DNA from: CAZTLE01 sp964614415
GTDB lineage: Bacteria > Bacteroidota > Bacteroidia > Flavobacteriales > Flavobacteriaceae
DNA: 36,853 bases
Reading direction: 5' to 3'
Assembly (NCBI GenBank): GCA_964614415.1
Contig: CAZTLE010000012.1
Coordinates: forward strand, 1 to 36,853
Position numbers and translations under genes: made by a program. Below, piece by piece: positions 32,614 through 36,853 of the stretch. The first letter of the stretch is position 1. Every line of letters begins with the position of its first letter. The notes under the pieces are model-generated. The model was not told the DNA's origin, searched no databases, and worked only from the letters and a program-made list of their open reading frames with translations.

Positions 32614-34425
32614 ATGAGGTTAAGAAAAATTCTAATTCAGAACTATAAGAGTATTAAAGAAATTGAGTTCGCGTTTGACGTATACGGTAGCGGTTCCAAA
32701 AGAAGTTATACGACCTTTGTTCTAGGGGTCAATGAAAGCGGTAAGACAAATTTTTTAGATGCCGTTGCAACCCTTGGAATTGGTTTCAGTGATGAGTACG
32801 AGAATACTTGCTTTAAAGATGCCCAAGAAAATCTAGAAGATGTTCTAATTGATGCGACGTTTGAAATTACAGATCAAAGGGCTTTTCAAAACTTGTTAAA
32901 CGAGTTAGATTTTCTCCCTAAATCTCTGAGTTCTCGATTAAAACTTTTATCATTTGATAAAGAACTTATACTAAACCATAAAGGCGAAACTAGTGAGGCC
33001 TATAGCGTGCTCATAAACGATGTCAAAACCAATAAATATCAAGTCGATTCTTTGGGCAATATTTTGGAACTTGGCAAGAAGTTAGAAGAGGGCTATAAAC
33101 GTCTTGATATAGCTAGGCTTCGAAATATAGTCTTTTACAACATTGTAAATTACTTGGACTCTTTCGTCCCTATAATCACATTTTGGAAACCAGACGGGAA
33201 GCATTTACTAACCGAACAGATATCACTAAGTACATACAGTCAAAACCCTGAAATGTCCATCCCTTTGAACAACATCTTTTTGATTTATGGGAAACGCAAT
33301 AACGAAGAGATGGTTAGCACAATTAAAAAAGCCTTGAATTCACCTGAGAAAAAAGCCGAGCTACAGGATAGATTAAGCGATAGGATAACAACCCATGTTA
33401 ACAGGATTTGGAAAGAGCATCGAGTCAATTTCAAGTTTATGATCGATGATGACATATTAAATATTGTTGTTGAAGACAAGCAAAAAAAACATCGTTACTT
33501 CAATGTAAAGCAACGTAGTGCTGGATTTAAACAATTTGTGTCACTAATATTAAGTCTTTCCGCAAGGAATATGGGGAATGTATTAACGAACAATGTGATC
33601 TTGATTGATGAACCAGAAACGCATCTTCACCCAAGTGGTATAAGATATATGAGGAATGAGCTTTTGAAAATTGGCAAACAGAATCAAGTACTTATATCGA
33701 CTCACAGCAACTTCATGATAGATACTACCTCCATGGAACGACACTGGATTATGGAACGAAATACTGAGAGTAAGATATATCAGGTAGATGGTAATAAATC
33801 ACTTCATGATGAAGAGGTTGTTTCTAGGGCATTTGGAGTGGAGATTATGAAAGAACTGCTACCCAAAAACATACTAATTGTAGAAGGTAAATGCGACAAA
33901 ATTGTAATTGAATTAGTTTTATTTCATTTTGGAGAACGAATTAGTTATAGTGTCAAAAATGCTGGTGGTTGTTCTAAGGTATATTCAGTCTCATCGATTT
34001 TAGCCGCTGAGGATTTTTCACCTTTCGTATTCTTGGATTCTGATGATGAAGGACTAAAGGCGAAAAAGGATATTTTAAAAAACTTGAAAGATCACTACAA
34101 TCGTGAAACCGTAAAAACAATAAGTGATTTGGGATATAAGAAAACATCCAAAGCGACAATCGAAGATTTATATCCTAGAGATATGATCAAACAGTATGTT
34201 CTTAATAATCATTCTATAGATATTGACGATCGCGATGATAGGCCAGTTATGGAGGCCATAAGGATTCTTGACGATACGTTCAGAAATAAAGAAAAACAAA
34301 CAAAACTAAAGACAGAATTGTCGTTGGAGTTTAAAAGACACTATGATGATAAGATTCTATTAGAGGAGAACGCTCCTGAATTGGTCAAGGTTGCAAATAA
34401 AATCATCGAATTGCTAGACAAATAA
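32614..34425 (+). CDS. OLD-type ATPase with C-terminal TOPRIM nuclease domain
   Basis: A 603-residue protein. The ABC-type ATPase has Walker A GVNESGKT (38-45), a signature-like RSAGFKQF (301-308), Walker B VILIDEPETHLHP (328-340) and a His switch (STHS, 362-365). The TOPRIM domain begins ILIVEGKCDKI (420-430, Glu424) and has LDSDDEG (474-480, Asp475/Asp477). This is the architecture of OLD-family nucleases and of GajA of Gabija, which degrade or nick DNA in phage defence. No UvrD-like helicase gene follows, so it resembles stand-alone (class 1) OLD. Codon use is clearly more AT-rich (AAA, ATT, TTA) than in the neighbouring genes, a sign of recent transfer. Confidence 0.9.
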   Translation: MRLRKILIQNYKSIKEIEFAFDVYGSGSKRSYTTFVLGVNESGKTNFLDAVATLGIGFSDEYENTCFKDAQENLEDVLIDATFEITDQRAFQNLLNELDFLPKSLSSRLKLLSFDKELILNHKGETSEAYSVLINDVKTNKYQVDSLGNILELGKKLEEGYKRLDIARLRNIVFYNIVNYLDSFVPIITFWKPDGKHLLTEQISLSTYSQNPEMSIPLNNIFLIYGKRNNEEMVSTIKKALNSPEKKAELQDRLSDRITTHVNRIWKEHRVNFKFMIDDDILNIVVEDKQKKHRYFNVKQRSAGFKQFVSLILSLSARNMGNVLTNNVILIDEPETHLHPSGIRYMRNELLKIGKQNQVLISTHSNFMIDTTSMERHWIMERNTESKIYQVDGNKSLHDEEVVSRAFGVEIMKELLPKNILIVEGKCDKIVIELVLFHFGERISYSVKNAGGCSKVYSVSSILAAEDFSPFVFLDSDDEGLKAKKDILKNLKDHYNRETVKTISDLGYKKTSKATIEDLYPRDMIKQYVLNNHSIDIDDRDDRPVMEAIRILDDTFRNKEKQTKLKTELSLEFKRHYDDKILLEENAPELVKVANKIIELLDK

Positions 34426-34859
34426 GTATTGATTGTGCTACATTAAAGTAAAGTCCTACAGAATGCTACAATTAGAAATATTTAGATTTCCAGTTGGTAC
34501 CTAACTCCCATCAGATGCCTCTACAAATTATTCCTTTCCAATGACTAATTTCCATATCCTTAACAAATGGGCATGAGATTTCTCTCCGCCTCCGGCAGAT
34601 CGAAATGACGATTCAACGAATCACCGAATCAACGATTCACCGATTCACCGATTCACCGAATCAACAAATCCACAAATAAACAAACCTCACTTTTCACTAT
34701 CTTTACCCAACTCCCCTTACATGGAAGGCATTGGGTCCACCTGTAAGGTTTTTTTATTCCCATGGCATAACGCCTCTCCCTGGTTATATCTATTGAATGC
34801 AGCATTGACTCCCCGTCAACCGAATAGTTATACCAAAGTTCAACTAAAGAAAAACGATT
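34426..34859 (+). repeat. Long spacer with 8-bp tandem repeat
   Basis: 434 bp between the OLD gene and the ParB-like gene. 34610-34673 is eight units of an 8-mer GAWTCAMC (for example GATTCACC, GAATCAAC). Just before it, CTCCGCCTCCGGCAGATCG (34583-34601) is a short inverted-repeat-like word. 34426-34580 shows nothing recognisable. 34721-34859 contains an open frame that I regard as doubtful. A helicase or toxin remnant was not seen. Confidence 0.65.
34698..34705 (+). promoter_or_regulatory. Candidate -7 box upstream of the ParB-like gene
   Basis: TATCTTTA differs from TAnnTTTG only in the last base. It would yield a leader of about 150 nt before the ATG at 34860. The same octamer stands 36 bp before the final gene of the window. 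Confidence 0.35.
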
Positions 34860-35873
34860 ATGAAAACATCAGGTTCAAAGGGAAAAGGACAATCAAAAAG
34901 CCATCATGCCATACTAATTCCAATCGAGAAACTGGTTCCACACGAATCCAGTGCTTGTGAGACCAGGGTAAAAGTAGTCCCAAGCCACAGGGATAATCCC
35001 ATCGTTGTTAAACCACTGGATAACGGTCAGTTTTATATTATTGACGGAACAAATCGGGCCTACAATGCCTTGAAAAATGACGAAAAAGAGGTAAGCTGCG
35101 TTATTGCAACGCCAGATTATTCCAGCCGGTACACAAAAATAGCTGAATTAAGGAACAGAAAGTCCGAAGGTTTTCCGCTAAAATCACTTGGATTTGTGGC
35201 CGATGACAAAGCGCGTCAGCATGAGTTCTTTTTGGAAACGGATGGCTTTTCACCACGACCGCATGTAAGAAGTAATCAGGGAACTGTGGTCAAGGCCTAC
35301 TTCGAGATTGAATATCCGGATGGCACGATTGATCAACAGTTTTCCCTGCCGTTAAAAGGAAATATAGGAGGAGTTATACTGAACCCATCCAAAGCCATCG
35401 AATACTTCAAGAAGAACGAAATAAATGAATCGCACTTGTTCAATGCCTGGGGCGATGAGAAATCCTATTCCCCCAATGTGCTGCCCAGTTATATAGAACT
35501 TTCGAATGACGGGTACGATATGTGGGCTGCCGGGTTCAACTATCGTCAGGCGTTCAAAGTTCAGGAGGACCCGCCTCAATTTGATGTTTCTGCCCGCGGA
35601 AAGGTTGCATCTATCTCTGTATTCGTTTTGTATCCCAATGGCCTGACCTGGGAAGGGAAATTACCCGTCAATGAGGAAACCTCCATGGTGATCTGGTCGG
35701 ATATTTTGGCGAACAAGCTAGCTGATACCAATATTAAGTCGGGCTATGTCCATTCGGAAAACTGGTGGGAGAACTACACCTCCCTGGTGTTCAATAAGGT
35801 AATGGCAAGAGGTTGTCCGCGTATCTTACATACCTGCGGGAGTACCTGTGCCGGAGGCGGGTGTTTGTGCTGA
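34860..35873 (+). CDS. ParB-fold protein with duplicated module and Cys-rich tail
   Basis: A 337-residue protein I cannot assign to a named family. Residues 16-82 resemble a ParB/Srx N-terminal domain: ILIPIEKLVPHE, then NPIVVKPLDNGQFYIIDGTNRAYNAL, where Asp62-Gly-x-x-Arg66 is in the place of the ParB nucleotide-binding motif. Residues about 143-190 and 249-292 look like two copies of one module (FEIEYPDGTI...LPL and VFVLYPNGLT...LPV). The last 20 residues hold five cysteines (319, 326, 330, 335, 337) in a Gly/Ser/Thr-rich context. There is no HTH domain, so it is not a chromosome-partitioning ParB. The start is fixed by an in-frame TAA four codons upstream. Its neighbours are an OLD nuclease and a SLOG/TIR-like gene. 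Confidence 0.8.
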   Translation: MKTSGSKGKGQSKSHHAILIPIEKLVPHESSACETRVKVVPSHRDNPIVVKPLDNGQFYIIDGTNRAYNALKNDEKEVSCVIATPDYSSRYTKIAELRNRKSEGFPLKSLGFVADDKARQHEFFLETDGFSPRPHVRSNQGTVVKAYFEIEYPDGTIDQQFSLPLKGNIGGVILNPSKAIEYFKKNEINESHLFNAWGDEKSYSPNVLPSYIELSNDGYDMWAAGFNYRQAFKVQEDPPQFDVSARGKVASISVFVLYPNGLTWEGKLPVNEETSMVIWSDILANKLADTNIKSGYVHSENWWENYTSLVFNKVMARGCPRILHTCGSTCAGGGCLC

Positions 35874-35941
35874 TGTATGTTGTTGGTTCATAGTAATGAG
35901 GAGATTGGAATAATTGCCACAGTTCAATTCTCAAAATAAAC

Positions 35942-35949
35942 TATCTTTA
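35942..35949 (+). promoter_or_regulatory. Candidate -7 box of the SLOG/TIR-like gene
   Basis: TATCTTTA, seven of eight matches in spirit to TAnnTTTG, 36 bp before the ATG at 35985. Identical to the octamer at 34698-34705. Confidence 0.4.
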
Positions 35950-35984
35950 GCGGATTCCCTGAAGTCATATCTAATGGTACAACT

Positions 35985-36853
35985 ATGAAAATATTTGTTA
36001 GCGGCTCCCTACGTAACATTGAAAAGAATCCGGAAAACTGTGAGCTTTTTGTAGAGAAGCTGGCGGAGGTCATTATGAAACGCAGGCACACCCTTCTAAC
36101 GGGTTGCAGTGGAACGTTGGACAAGAAGATTGCCGAGTCGGCCGCTGCTTATCTCAATGATCGGGAGGCGAGCCAGGAACAGATACAAAGCTACATCGCC
36201 GAAGATCAGGAAAGTGAACCTGCGCACAATGTAGGTAGGATCACGCTGTCCGAACTCAAGAACTGGAACATGGAGCAGGCAGGCGCGGTGATCCCGGAGC
36301 AGATCCGGTTTGCGGATGTCACAATTTTCATCAGCGGAAGTGAAGGCACCTATCGCGGTTCCAATTTTGCCAAATGGGCCGGCAAACCCATACTGGGAAT
36401 TGGTATGTTCGGCGGTGCTGGCAAGATATTAAACCGGGAGTACAGAGGTGATTTCGAAAAGAAGTACGGGCATTTAATTCATCCATTGTCCTATGATGTT
36501 TTGAACCAGATCACAAATGATATGGAAGGCTTTGCCAATGATGTGGTAGATGTATGCGAGAAACTGGCCCGATCCAGTCGTGTTTTTTGCATCATGTCGT
36601 TTAAGGACGAGTACCAGGATGTCTATGGAGTGTTTAAAGATGTATGCGAAGACAATGGTTTAACAGCGGTGAGAACCGACCATGACCCGAACCTGAATCC
36701 TATTACCGATCAGATTCTGGACGGGATCAAGCAGTCAGACTTTGTCATAGCCGATGTGAGCGAACCCAGTCCTAATGTGTTTTACGAGATCGGCTTTGCG
36801 AAGGGTATCAACCGGTCGGTGATCTTAACAGCCAAGCAGGGTACTGAACTACC
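35985..36853 (+). CDS. SLOG domain plus TIR-like/deoxyribosyltransferase-like protein, C-terminus cut
   Basis: The first 289 residues of a gene that runs off the right edge. Residues 1-145 resemble a SLOG (Rossmann, LOG-like) domain: KIFVSGSLRNI, HTLLTGCSGTLD (35-46), and the Gly-rich FISGSEGTYRG...AKWAGKPILGIG (115-140). From about 198 a second alpha/beta domain begins: VFCIMSFKDEYQDVYGVFKDVCEDNGL, then ILDGIKQSDFVIADVSEPSPNVFYEIGFAKG, with Glu268 at the position used by TIR-like and nucleoside-deoxyribosyltransferase-like enzymes. SLOG domains are thought to bind NAD+-derived or other nucleotide signals (as in ThsA), and TIR-like domains to make or cleave them. A one-protein sensor-effector is therefore possible. 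The ending and any further domain are unknown. Confidence 0.85.
   Translation, partial: MKIFVSGSLRNIEKNPENCELFVEKLAEVIMKRRHTLLTGCSGTLDKKIAESAAAYLNDREASQEQIQSYIAEDQESEPAHNVGRITLSELKNWNMEQAGAVIPEQIRFADVTIFISGSEGTYRGSNFAKWAGKPILGIGMFGGAGKILNREYRGDFEKKYGHLIHPLSYDVLNQITNDMEGFANDVVDVCEKLARSSRVFCIMSFKDEYQDVYGVFKDVCEDNGLTAVRTDHDPNLNPITDQILDGIKQSDFVIADVSEPSPNVFYEIGFAKGINRSVILTAKQGTEL

Noticed and set aside
32614..34425. Gabija system (GajA)
   Set aside because: The ATPase-TOPRIM architecture fits, but no UvrD-like GajB helicase is next to it.
34721..34960. 79-residue open frame before and overlapping the ParB-fold gene, first ATG after the candidate -7 box
   Set aside because: It overlaps the ParB-fold gene by 101 bp in another frame, has no family-like pattern, and its C-terminal third is dictated by the overlapping gene. 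It may act as a leader ORF but cannot be supported as a gene.

Overview
The window looks like chromosomal DNA of a marine-type member of the Flavobacteriaceae (Bacteroidota). Grounds: several protein families typical of that group (DUF4870/PadR/PspC cluster, MoxR-DUF58-DUF4350-DUF4129-SpoIIM cluster, DUF5916 outer-membrane protein, AraC regulator with a transmembrane head, a 65-residue conserved protein), -7 promoter boxes of the Bacteroidota form TAnnTTTG, almost no strong Shine-Dalgarno sequences, and short tight operons.

Layout. 1-1260: minus-strand operon DUF4870 / small protein / PadR / PspC (cut by the window edge). 1368-3226: DUF4442 protein, AIM24 (TIGR00266) protein and a small conserved protein ending in a bidirectional terminator shared with oxyR. 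3225-5900: OxyR, a DUF2141 protein and two lipoproteins. 5970-7372: a membrane-anchored AraC-type regulator whose two flanking spacers carry five copies of a 10-bp motif, probably its operators. 7388-14081: seven-gene minus-strand cluster SpoIIM, membrane protein, DUF4129, DUF4350, MoxR, DUF58, DoxX-like, divergent from RDD and a TRIC-like channel. 15440-17715: cyclophilin lipoprotein and CoA-pyrophosphatase (divergent, start codons two bases apart), then a PlsC-like acyltransferase with altered motifs. 17894-20446: ECF sigma factor with a membrane partner, divergent from a type II NADH dehydrogenase over a near-palindromic double promoter. 20457-27607: repeat-containing secreted protein, membrane class III nucleotide cyclase, peroxiredoxin-like protein, DUF5916 protein, LytTR regulator, cupin protein.

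27608-36853 is accessory in character: long spacers made of dispersed repeated 'phrases', a tandem-TIR protein with a secreted beta-propeller protein bracketed by two diverged direct copies of a ~350-bp spacer, three small cytosolic genes, an AT-rich OLD-type ATPase/TOPRIM nuclease, a ParB-fold protein with a duplicated module and a cysteine-rich tail, and at the right edge an unfinished SLOG plus TIR-like/deoxyribosyltransferase-like protein. Taken together this is a candidate defence or stress-signalling island. The last two genes, each behind a TATCTTTA box, are the part I find hardest to match to a described system. No tRNA, rRNA, CRISPR array, transposase or integrase was seen.
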